A stretch of 64,000 bases of DNA, taken from contig JADJNS010000006.1 in NCBI GenBank assembly GCA_016714225.1, positions 372,001 to 436,000 of the forward strand, read 5' to 3'. Position numbers and translations under genes: made by a program. The stretch comes from Archangiaceae bacterium. GTDB taxonomy: Bacteria; Myxococcota; Myxococcia; Myxococcales; Myxococcaceae. This document shows, piece by piece, positions 24,055 to 32,533 of this stretch (positions are counted from its first letter, which is position 1; each line of letters begins with the position of its first letter). A model generated the notes under the pieces. The model did not search any database and was not told where the DNA came from. It saw only the letters and a program-made list of their open reading frames with translations.

Positions 24055-24849
24055 TCACGCCATCGCGGCGAGCTCTCGCGCGATGCGCTCGCGCACGCGC
24101 TCCCGCAGCGCCGGAGCGTCGACCAAGGTGAGCCCGACGGTGGAAATGGGCTCCAGCACGCGCGCCACCGCGCTCGCGTCACCGAACCACAGGCTGCCCT
24201 TGGGCCGGCACTCGCGCGTGCCGTGCAGCACCACCGGCAGCACCGGCACCTGCGCCTCGATCGCGAGGTTGAAGGCGCCGTCCTTGAACGGCTGGAGCCG
24301 CCCGTCGGGACTGCGCGTGCCTTCAGGGAACACCATCACGCTCATGCCCGCGGCGAGCGTCGCGCGGGCGGCAGCGAGCATGCGCTCGATCGAGGCGCGC
24401 ACGCCGCGCTGGAGCGGGATGTCGCCGCCCAGGCGGATCAGCCAGCCCGAGAGGGGGGCCTTGAACGCCTCGGCCTTCGCGATCCACCTCATGTCCCAGG
24501 GCAGGTGCGAGAGCAGAAACGGATCCGCGCTCGACTGGTGGTTCGACACCACTACGAAGCCGCGGTGGTCGATGCCGGGCGGCCGCCGGCCCTCGACCGT
24601 GAAGCGCCACAGCGGAGTCAGATCGGACGTGAGCCGGCCGAAGCGCCGCATCCACCGGCCCCGCAGCCTGCGCCCCGGGTCTCGCGCCGTGAAGACGGCC
24701 ACCACGGCCATGATCGGCAGGAAGACGAGCGCGAGCACGAGGAACTCGGCGTAGGTGTAGAGCCCGAGCGCGGCCCGCCTGAGCCGGGTAGTTGGCCGCT
24801 CACCGCGGTGACGGTGAGCGCCGGTGCGCGGGTCGAGGGACGTGGCCAT
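24055..24849 (-). CDS. 1-acyl-sn-glycerol-3-phosphate acyltransferase (PlsC family)
   Basis: This 264-residue membrane-bound acyltransferase has an N-terminal transmembrane helix (about 36-56) and the four family blocks: NHQSSADPF (HX4D catalytic motif), the GGDIPLQRG block, VMVFPEGTRS, and PVLPVVLHGT. It transfers an acyl chain to lysophosphatidate or a related acceptor. The ATG at 24849 lies 40.5 bp from the FNR-type palindrome and lacks a Shine-Dalgarno. An anaerobically tuned role in lipid remodelling is suggested by the promoter only. Confidence 0.9.
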   Translation of the reverse strand: MATSLDPRTGAHRHRGERPTTRLRRAALGLYTYAEFLVLALVFLPIMAVVAVFTARDPGRRLRGRWMRRFGRLTSDLTPLWRFTVEGRRPPGIDHRGFVVVSNHQSSADPFLLSHLPWDMRWIAKAEAFKAPLSGWLIRLGGDIPLQRGVRASIERMLAAARATLAAGMSVMVFPEGTRSPDGRLQPFKDGAFNLAIEAQVPVLPVVLHGTRECRPKGSLWFGDASAVARVLEPISTVGLTLVDAPALRERVRERIARELAAMA

Positions 24850-24882
24850 GACCCACCGTGCGCTCTGGGGCCAGCGTCCACC

Positions 24883-24896
24883 TTGATCTGGATCAC
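24883..24896. promoter_or_regulatory. FNR/DNR-type operator between plsC-like and cytochrome lipoprotein genes
   Basis: TTGATCTGGATCAC, centred at 24889.5, differs from the perfect palindrome by the last base. It is 40.5 bp from the minus-strand ATG (24849) and 44.5 bp from the plus-strand ATG (24934); start-to-start is again exactly 85 bp. Confidence 0.78.
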
Positions 24897-24933
24897 GACA
24901 CCCCTCGCCGCGGCGGAGCCATGGTCCGCGCCG

Positions 24934-26142
24934 ATGCGCCCGTGGATCACGCCGCTGCTGTGTCTCGCCTGCGGGGTCGCCGGCGCGCCGCGGCCCGGCG
25001 CGAGCGGAGGTGAAGGCGTGGCCGGCGGGGCGGGTGGAGGCGCGCCGAGCGCCTACGAGGCCCCGGTGGTGAAGAACGACCACAGCCTGTTCTGGAACGA
25101 CTGGCGCACGGGCCTGTTCGACGCCCCCCCGGTCGTCTCGTTCGCCCAGCTCATGGCCGCCGCCTCCGCCGACCGCCACGGCGGGCGCCTGCTCGAGCGC
25201 TGGTTCAACAGGTTCGCGACCACGGCGCACTCCGAGCGCGCGCTGCCCGCGCAGTTCATCGAGCAGATCGCTGCCGCTCAAGGCGCCGACCCCTCGCGGT
25301 GGAGCCTGAGCGCGCTCCCCTTCAAGCTCACCGCGGTTCACAACCGCATCGATCTCGCCGAGCTGAAGCCCGGCGGCCACTGCGGCGAGCTGCGCGCCTC
25401 GGCGACCAGCTCCGACGTCACGCTGCAGCCGTTTCACGCGCTGTTCATCTTCCGCCAGCCCGCCGAGGCCGGTGACGTCGCGGCCGACGGCACCGTCACG
25501 TGCGTTGCGACCGCACGCCGCTGGGCCGGGCTCTCGCGCCTCGATGGCGATGATCTGCAGGCGGCGGTGCGCGCCGAGATCCAGCGCGGCGTCACCGCGG
25601 CGCGGTTCGAGCTCGTCGAGACCGTCGAGTTCACGCTCTCGCCGTGGGAGTGGCGGCAGTGGGTGAAGGTGCCCGACCCGATGGGCGCGCTCCCTTACGT
25701 GCTCGACAACCCGCCGCTCTTCCAGCAGGTCGATGTCGAAGGCCTGAACCGTCCCGGCGCGAGGCGCGACGACTTCCTGCGCTGGGTCGCGGCCAACGCC
25801 GAGGCTCTCGACGCCCGGCGGCTGCTCATCCCCGAGGCGTTCCGCGCTCCGTCGGTGCGCGTGCTGCAGGGCGTGCCCCGCGTGCCGCTGTCGCTCGAAG
25901 GCCTCGACCCCGCCGCCCTCGCCCGGTTCCCCAGGCTGCGGCAAGAGCTCGAGCTCGTGGGCTGTGCCGCCTGCCACACCGCTGACGCCGAGTTCGTGCA
26001 CACGCGGCCCGACCGCACCGTGAGCGAGTTCTACCGAAAGGAGCTGCTCGCCCGGGAGCGCTTCCTCGAGCAGCTCGCGAGCGGAGGCGCGGCGCCGCCG
26101 CCGTACGGGCCGCTGCAGGGCGAGCCGGTGCTGCCGCCGTGA
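24934..26142 (+). CDS. Exported protein with one C-terminal CXXCH haem site
   Basis: This 402-residue protein has an N-terminal signal (MRPWITPLLCLACGVAG; a lipobox is possible) followed by a Gly/Ala-rich linker. Most of the protein is an unrecognised globular domain, and a single haem motif CAACHTADAEFVHTR lies near residue 350. The ATG at 24934 is 44.5 bp from the FNR-type box. It is the first gene of the plus-strand cytochrome cluster and overlaps the next gene by GTGA. The function is not recognised; a periplasmic or surface redox protein is likely. Confidence 0.6.
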   Translation: MRPWITPLLCLACGVAGAPRPGASGGEGVAGGAGGGAPSAYEAPVVKNDHSLFWNDWRTGLFDAPPVVSFAQLMAAASADRHGGRLLERWFNRFATTAHSERALPAQFIEQIAAAQGADPSRWSLSALPFKLTAVHNRIDLAELKPGGHCGELRASATSSDVTLQPFHALFIFRQPAEAGDVAADGTVTCVATARRWAGLSRLDGDDLQAAVRAEIQRGVTAARFELVETVEFTLSPWEWRQWVKVPDPMGALPYVLDNPPLFQQVDVEGLNRPGARRDDFLRWVAANAEALDARRLLIPEAFRAPSVRVLQGVPRVPLSLEGLDPAALARFPRLRQELELVGCAACHTADAEFVHTRPDRTVSEFYRKELLARERFLEQLASGGAAPPPYGPLQGEPVLPP

Positions 26143-26657
26143 TCAAGAGCCGCCTCGCCGCAGTGGCCACGGCGTTCGCGGTGTGTGGCTGCGCGCCTCC
26201 TTCCGGCAGCGACGGCGGCACGTGCGCGGCGCCCCTCGCGGCCGAGTGGGGCCGCTCGCCCGGCTGCGTCTTTGCCCCGTTCGCCGACGGCGAGGAGGCC
26301 GAGCTCACGCTCGGCTTTCAGGGCTTTCGCTTCATCGACTCCGCCGTGCGGCTCACCGGCGCGACCGGCACGACCGCGAAGCTGTCGTTCGAGCTCGCCG
26401 TCGAGGGGCAGCCGCCCGCGACCCAGACGGCCGGGACGTTGATGCTCTCGCGGGGGCCGGACGGCGCCGCCTACGCGCAGCAGGTGCTCGTCTTCTTCAA
26501 CGAGGTGCCGCTGGTCGAGCTGCTGGGGAGGCGTGCCGAGATCACCCTCGGCGTCACGGCGACGGGCTGCGCGGCGTCGCACCGGGTGGCCGTCACGCTC
26601 GTCGACCGCGACCTGGGCGTGCAGGGAGTCGACGCCGGCTTCGCCTGCCCCGATTGA
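26139..26657 (+). CDS. Small lipoprotein of unknown function
   Basis: This 172-residue protein has a lipoprotein signal (AAVATAFAVCGCAPPSG) and a beta-rich body with four cysteines (TCAAP, SPGCVF, TGCAAS, FACPD) that could form disulfides. The GTG start overlaps the upstream stop (GTGA). Its own stop lies inside the FNR-type box at 26654-26667. No family was recognised. Confidence 0.6.
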   Translation: MIKSRLAAVATAFAVCGCAPPSGSDGGTCAAPLAAEWGRSPGCVFAPFADGEEAELTLGFQGFRFIDSAVRLTGATGTTAKLSFELAVEGQPPATQTAGTLMLSRGPDGAAYAQQVLVFFNEVPLVELLGRRAEITLGVTATGCAASHRVAVTLVDRDLGVQGVDAGFACPD

Positions 26658-26667
26658 TCTGGGTCAA
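26654..26667 (+). promoter_or_regulatory. FNR/DNR-type operator upstream of CX4CH propeller gene
   Basis: TTGATCTGGGTCAA, centred at 26660.5, lies 65.5 bp before the ATG at 26726, the same distance as at ccmF (65.5) and close to nod (64.5). A start site 41.5 bp downstream would leave a 24-nt leader with GAAGGG as Shine-Dalgarno. GATGAA at 26690-26695 could be the -10 element. Confidence 0.75.
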
Positions 26668-26725
26668 GAGCCGGCCCGGGCATTCGCGCGATGAAGACGC
26701 TCGCGGCCGAGGTGAAGGGTTCGTC

Positions 26726-29659
26726 ATGTCGATGCAGCACGCACGGCGCGGGGTGCTCGTCTTGCTGGCCCTCTGCGCCTGCCGCGACGGCGCCGACGCC
26801 CGCTTCCAAGCGGAGGTCGCGCCGCTGCTCGAGGCCCGCTGCGCCGGCGCCGGCTGTCACGGCGAGCCTGAGGGCGCCGCCTCAGACGCGCGCTGGTTCG
26901 CGTTTCCAGTCGGGGCCGACGGCCTCATCTCAGACGTGCCGGCCGCGCTCGCCGCGGCGAAGGCGCGCGTGAACTCGGCCGAGCACCCCGAGCTCTCGAC
27001 GCTGCTGCGCAAGACGCTGCCGGTGGCGGCCGGAGGGCTGCCACACTTTCGCGGCGCGGTGTTCGGCAGCCGCGACGACCGGGACTACCGCCTGCTCTCG
27101 AGCTGGGCGGCGCTCGTCGCCGACGGCGCCGAGGGCAGAGAGCCGGAGCTCTCGGAGCGCGAGCAGCTCTTCGCTGACCGCATCTTCCCCGAGCTCGTCG
27201 CGCGCGGCTGCACCACCGCGACCTGCCACGGGGTGCTGGCGTTCGGCGGCGCATCGCTCGAGCCGCCGCCGTTCGGGCTCCCCGCGTCGAAGGCGGCGCT
27301 CCGCGCGGCGTACCGCGAGGCCCAGCGCAACCTCACGAGCTGGGGCGACCCTCGACGCGCGCGGCTGCTCACCAAGATGCTCCCGCTCGCGAGAGGCGGC
27401 ATCGGCCACAAGGGCGGCAACGACGCATTCTTCGCCGCCGAGCTCGAGGCCGGCATCGACCCGCTCCAGTCGCCGTTCGGCAAGGCGGTGCTCGAGCTCG
27501 CGAGGGCCGAGCGCGACGCCGCGCTGGTGTCGCCCGCGCCCGCCCCGCCAGCGGACCCACCGCTCGTCTTCGTGGTGGGGCCGCTCGCGCTCGCGCGGCC
27601 CTTCGAGGTGCCGCCGTTCACGCCCGGCACCGACCTCTACCGCCTCGACCCGCCGTACACGGGCTTGCCGGTCAACCTCACCGCCGCCGCACACGGAGAG
27701 CCCGCCGACGTGCGCGACCCGGCCATCAGCCACGACGGGCGGCGCGTCGCGTTCTCGATGCGCCGCTCCCCTGCAGACGCCCACAACCTGTACGTCATGG
27801 AGCTCGACGGCTCGGGCCTGAGACAGCTCACCTTCGACGAAGCGGCCGCGCCCGCAGGCCTCACCCGCGGCAGCTTCTCGCCGGTGTTCGGCCCGAACGG
27901 GGGCCTCGCGCCCGAAGACGGGCCGGCCCCGGTCGAGCGTCTCTACTTCAGCTCCACGCGCGCGGCCGAGCGCTCGGACGTCGCCTGGGTGCAGAACGCG
28001 GACCTCTGGGCGATCGACCTCGACGGCCGCCACCTCGAGCGGCTCACCCACACGGTCGCGGCCGAGGTGACGCCCTCCTTTCTCACCGCGGGGGAGTTCA
28101 GCGGCACGCTCGCGTACACCATTCAGCGGTCAGCAGAGGCGGGAGGCCGCGGCGTCGTCTTCCGTTTCCCCGTCGATCACAACCGCGACTTCCACCTCCA
28201 ACCCGAGGCGCACCCGCACTTCGGCACGAGCGCCGGCGCCCGCGTCGTCTACGGCCTGCGCGAGCTGCCCGACGGCCGCGCGGTCGTGGCGCTGCTCGAC
28301 GCGAACAACGTCTGGCGCGGCGGCCCGCTCGCGCTGCTCGAGCGCCAGTTCGCCGTCGAGCTGCCGCAAGGGGCCGAGGCGCTCGCGACCGTGCCGAACT
28401 TCCGTCACGCGCTCACCGTGCTCACGCCCGAGGCCAGCCGCGAGGGCTTGAGCCCGGGCGGCCTGTGGCGCGACGCGGCGCCGCTGCCCGACGGCAGCGT
28501 GGTCGCGGCGCACGCTCCAGGCCTCGTCGACCTCGCCGACCCCGCGCGCCCTCCTCGCACCCGGCTCGTGAGGCTCGGCGTCGAGAATGATCTCGCGACC
28601 GGGCGCCCGCGCCTCTCGTCCCCAAGGGCGCTCTACGAGCACCCCGCGGCGTCCGTCTCTCAGCCGGTGCCCGTGATCTCGCGGCCGCTCGAAGATGCGC
28701 CCCACCCGCGGCAGTGGGCAGCGCAGGGCGCGACCGGCACGCTCGTGCACAGCGGCGTGCAGGTCAACGAGGCGCTGTTCGCGCAGCTGCCCCCCGCCGC
28801 CTCGCGGCCGCTGCGCAGCATTCCCGCGGTGCGGCTCGTCGGCGCCCTCGCCGAGCTCGAGGCCGCGCCGGTGCCCGCCGCCGAGACCCGGCACGGCCAC
28901 CCGCGCGCGACCCGGCTCTCGCTGACGGGGCGAATGCCGCTCTACGTTGCGGGTGAGCTCGCAGCCCTCGCCGACGGCAGCCTCGCGGCCCACGTGCCTG
29001 CGCGGCGGTCGCTGCGCCTCGTGACGCTCGGCGCCGACGGGCTCGCCACCGGCGCGCAGCAGCCGCACTGGTACGCCGTTCAGCCCGGCGAGCGATTCTC
29101 CCTCGGCATCGCCCCGTCCTCGTACAACGCGCGCTGCGGCGGCTGCCACGGCGGCATGGACGGCCAAAGAGAATCGGTGCTGCAGCCGTTGCCCGACGTC
29201 GTCACCCAGGCCTCGGTCACCCAGGCGCTCTACGAAGACGGCGATCGCCGCCGGCCGCGCGCGCTCCCCACCGTGACCCCTGCCGCCGCGGTGACCGTCG
29301 ACTTCCGGCGCGACGTGCAGCCGATCCTCACCGCGAAGTGTGCGGGCTGCCACTTTGGGCCCCTCGCGCCCGCGGGCTTGAGCCTCACCGCCGCCGCGAC
29401 GGCGCACTACACCGACGCGTACGAGAGCCTGCTCGCGCCCGGCTTCGGCTCGGGCGGCGGCCTGGTGTACGTCGACGCAGACGGCGCGCGCGCGCGGGGC
29501 TCGTCTCTCGCCGAGCGGCTGCTCGGGCGCGAGCTCGAGGCGCCGCGCGCGGTCTCGGGCTCGTGCCCTCCCGCGGCGGCGCCGGCGCTCGACGGCGGCG
29601 AGCTGAAGACCCTGCTGCTGTGGCTCGAGCTCGGGGCGACCTGGGTGGGTGCGCCGTGA
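26726..29659 (+). CDS. Lipoprotein with CX4CH/CXXCH haem sites around a PD40-type beta-propeller
   Basis: This 977-residue lipoprotein (signal VLVLLALCACRD) has two N-terminal CX4CH haem motifs (CAGAGCH near residue 39, CTTATCH near 163), a TolB/PD40-like propeller in the middle (DVRDPAISHDGRRVAFSMRR, NLYVMELDGSGLRQLT) and two C-terminal CXXCH motifs (CGGCH, CAGCH). It is predicted to sit at the cell surface or in the periplasm. A paralogue of equal length and order is at 46487-49397. Electron transfer combined with binding of a polymer or protein is inferred; the substrate is unknown. Confidence 0.7.
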   Translation: MSMQHARRGVLVLLALCACRDGADARFQAEVAPLLEARCAGAGCHGEPEGAASDARWFAFPVGADGLISDVPAALAAAKARVNSAEHPELSTLLRKTLPVAAGGLPHFRGAVFGSRDDRDYRLLSSWAALVADGAEGREPELSEREQLFADRIFPELVARGCTTATCHGVLAFGGASLEPPPFGLPASKAALRAAYREAQRNLTSWGDPRRARLLTKMLPLARGGIGHKGGNDAFFAAELEAGIDPLQSPFGKAVLELARAERDAALVSPAPAPPADPPLVFVVGPLALARPFEVPPFTPGTDLYRLDPPYTGLPVNLTAAAHGEPADVRDPAISHDGRRVAFSMRRSPADAHNLYVMELDGSGLRQLTFDEAAAPAGLTRGSFSPVFGPNGGLAPEDGPAPVERLYFSSTRAAERSDVAWVQNADLWAIDLDGRHLERLTHTVAAEVTPSFLTAGEFSGTLAYTIQRSAEAGGRGVVFRFPVDHNRDFHLQPEAHPHFGTSAGARVVYGLRELPDGRAVVALLDANNVWRGGPLALLERQFAVELPQGAEALATVPNFRHALTVLTPEASREGLSPGGLWRDAAPLPDGSVVAAHAPGLVDLADPARPPRTRLVRLGVENDLATGRPRLSSPRALYEHPAASVSQPVPVISRPLEDAPHPRQWAAQGATGTLVHSGVQVNEALFAQLPPAASRPLRSIPAVRLVGALAELEAAPVPAAETRHGHPRATRLSLTGRMPLYVAGELAALADGSLAAHVPARRSLRLVTLGADGLATGAQQPHWYAVQPGERFSLGIAPSSYNARCGGCHGGMDGQRESVLQPLPDVVTQASVTQALYEDGDRRRPRALPTVTPAAAVTVDFRRDVQPILTAKCAGCHFGPLAPAGLSLTAAATAHYTDAYESLLAPGFGSGGGLVYVDADGARARGSSLAERLLGRELEAPRAVSGSCPPAAAPALDGGELKTLLLWLELGATWVGAP

Positions 29660-30075
29660 GGGCGGGGCTCCTCGCGCTGCTGTGTGCGTGCGGCTGCGGC
29701 TACGACCCCGGGGCGACGGTGCCGCTCGCCGCGCCCGATCGCATGCTCTTCGAGCTTGAGTCCGCGCCGCTGCTCGAGCAGCGCTGCGGCGACTCGAGCT
29801 GCCACGGCAGCGCGCGGCACGCCTACGCGCTGTACGCGGTCGGCCGGCGCAGGCTCGAGACCGCCGCCACGTGGTCGAGGGCGCCGCTCACCGCGGCCGA
29901 GCTCGACCTGAACTGGCTCGCGACGCTCGGCTTCCTCGACGCGCCCGAGCCGGTGCGCACCACGCTGCTCGCCAAGGCGCTGGGCCGCTCGCACGGCGGC
30001 GGCGCGGTGTTCGCGCATCCCAGCGATCCCGAGTGCCAGGCCGTGCTCCGCTGGCTCGAGGGGAGCCCGCCGTGA
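29656..30075 (+). CDS. Small lipoprotein with one CX4CH haem motif
   Basis: This 139-residue lipoprotein (VRAGLLALLCACGCGYDP) has CGDSSCHGSARHAYAL as a CX4CH haem site and two distal residues of possible axial use (His in RSHGGGAVFAHP). It resembles the N-terminal haem domain of the neighbouring propeller protein. The GTG start overlaps the upstream stop and its stop overlaps the next GTG (GTGA on both sides), so the three genes are coupled. Confidence 0.65.
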   Translation: MRAGLLALLCACGCGYDPGATVPLAAPDRMLFELESAPLLEQRCGDSSCHGSARHAYALYAVGRRRLETAATWSRAPLTAAELDLNWLATLGFLDAPEPVRTTLLAKALGRSHGGGAVFAHPSDPECQAVLRWLEGSPP

Positions 30076-32524
30076 GGGCCTGCCTCGCGCTCGCGCTGCT
30101 CGGGCTCTCTTGCGCGCCGCCGGCCATCGCGCACCTCGAGCCGGATCCGAACCCGATGCCCGAGACCGACCCGCTCTGGTCGCCGCAGCCCACGCGAGAT
30201 CGCCCGCGCGCCGCGTGTGTCTCGACCGATGGCCGCCGCGCCTGGGTGATGCTGGGCGGCACCGAAGACGCGCCGGGCGAGGAGCTCGCCGTCGTCGACC
30301 TCGAGCAGGAGCGCGTGCTCCGGCGGCGCAGGCTCGGCCGCTCGCCGTGGGCGTGCGCGGTCGACCCCGCCGGCCGGTGGCTGGTGGTGCTGCTGCGCTA
30401 CTCGGATCACGCCCTCGTGCTCGACACGCGCGACGAACACGAGCTCGCCCGGGTGAAGGTGCCGTTCTACACCGAGGCCTTGGCCTTCACGCCCGACGGC
30501 CGCCGCCTCTACCTGGCGAACCGCTGGAAGGACTCGGTGTTGTGGTGGGAGCTGCGGCCCGCCGAGCGCTTCGAGGTGGTGAGCACGAGCTACGACGGCA
30601 AGGCGGCCTGGGAGCCGATGGGCACGCCGGTGCCGGCGAACCCCACCAGCCTGCAGCTGAGCTCCGACGGCCGCTGGCTGTTCGCGGGCGCGGCGGCGGG
30701 CGTCGCGACGGCGGTGCTCGACGCGCGCACCGGCGAGCTCGTCGACGCCGACGCCGACCCCGGCACCACGACGCTCGGAGCGCCCGAGGGCATCACGTTC
30801 CTCTCGTTCAACTCGCCGGTCGGGGGCCTCGCCGCGAACGGGCCGTGGCTGTTCATCGCCGACGTCGGGCCGGGCACCGGAGCGCTGCCCCGCGCCGGCG
30901 CCGATCTCGACCTCGACGGCGAGCCCGGCGACGGCACCGGCAACGTCATCTTCCAGGATCTGCAGAACGAGCTGGTGGTCGTCGACACGCGCACGTTCGA
31001 GGTCGCCCACCGCTACACCTCCGACTCTCTCTGCTGCCGCGACTTCCGCGACGTCGACCCCGACCGGCCGGCCCGCGGGCTCGACCTTCCCGAGCCCGAC
31101 ACCTGGTCGCCCGAGGTGGTCGGCTTTCTGCCGCCGAAGGCCACGTGGATCGTGGCGGGCGCGCTGCCCGAGGCGCTCGCCGTGCTCGACGGCGACCTGT
31201 GGGTCGCGTACGCCGGCTCGAACGAGGTGCAGGGCTTCGCGATCGGCGAAGGTGGCGCGCTATCGCCGCTGCAGGGCGCCGGCGCGCTGTATCCCACCGG
31301 CTACAACCCGAAGGCGTTGGCGGTGGCCGGCCCGCGGCTGCTCAGCGTCGATCGCCTCGGCGAGTCGGTCACGCTGATCGACCCGGCCCAGCCGCCGGGC
31401 CACGAGCGCCGCATCGTCGTCGGCGACGAGACCGCCGGCCCCTTCCCGATGACCGACGCGGAGCTCGGCGAGGGCGTCAACGAGATGACCGCGGCGTTCA
31501 CCGTCGACGGCGATCAGACCTGCGTGCACTGCCACCGCGACAACGGGGCGATCGCCCGCCCCATCGTCATGCCCCTGCTCGCGCACCGCGCCTGGGGCGC
31601 GCGCAACATCATGGCGCAGCGAGGGCTCTACGACACGCGCCCGTGGTTCATCGAGTCGGCGATGGACGAGGTGAACTTCTTCCCCGTCATCAACGAGTTC
31701 GCCCGCCGCGAGAACTACTGCTGCGAGGGCTTCGACCCCACGGTGTGGAGCCGCTACCCTTCGGCCGCCACCTGCCTCGCTTCCCCCGCGCTCGAGGGCT
31801 GCGGCCACGTGCTGCGCTGCCGGGAAGACCCTCCGCCCGAGTGCGCCGAGCGCGGCTACGGGGGCACGCAGCTCACCCGCTCCGAGGCCTTCCGCGCTGC
31901 CGCGCGGTCGCTGTTCGGCCGCGACCAGACCTTCGGCGACGCGCTGGGCGGCCCGATCGCCCTCGACTTCAGCGGCGTCACCCGGGCGCTCGGCCTCTTC
32001 ATGCTGCGCACGCCCAGGCTGCTGCCCAACCCCAACCGCCACCTGCAGCTCCCCAGCGCCGACCGCGGCGCGGCGCTGTTTCAGGATCCCCAGGTCGGCT
32101 GCGGCGCGTGCCACCCGCTGCCGCTCACGACGACGGCTTCGCTGCCCAGGCCGTTCTCGCCCTCGGGCCTGCCGGTGCGCTTCCCGCCCGTCGTGACGCC
32201 GTCGCTGACCCCCGACGGAGCGGACGCCTCGAAGGTCACCGACGGCTTCCTCGAGACGTTCCCCGACACGCTGCAGTCGAGCACCGGCCTGCGCATCGGG
32301 GCCACTGTGCTGCGCGGCCTGTGGGATCGCCCGCACACCCGCCTCCTGCACGACGGGCGGGCCCGCTCGCTGCGCGAGGTGCTGGCGCCTCCGGCCACCC
32401 GGCGCTGCGCCCGGGCGAGCTCGGCCGCAACGAGCGCTTCGGCACGCCCGACACGCACGGCGGCCTGAGCCACCTCGATCGGTACCAGGTCGAAGATCTC
32501 TTGAACTTCCTCTCGACGCTTTGA
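30072..32524 (+). CDS. YVTN-type beta-propeller / di-haem cytochrome c peroxidase-like lipoprotein, single frameshift
   Basis: This protein of about 817 residues has a lipoprotein signal (LALALLGLSCAPP), an N-terminal YVTN/lactonase-like propeller (about 45-470) and a C-terminal di-haem domain with CVHCH and CGACH, followed by LRGLWDRPHTRLLHDGRARSLREVL as in MauG/CcpA-like proteins. The frame breaks at about 32391-32396; adding one C in the CC run restores PGHPALRPGELGRNERFGTP and the natural C terminus LNFLSTL. A paralogue lies at 44367-46490. Confidence 0.75.
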
Positions 32525-32533
32525 AGGCACGAC

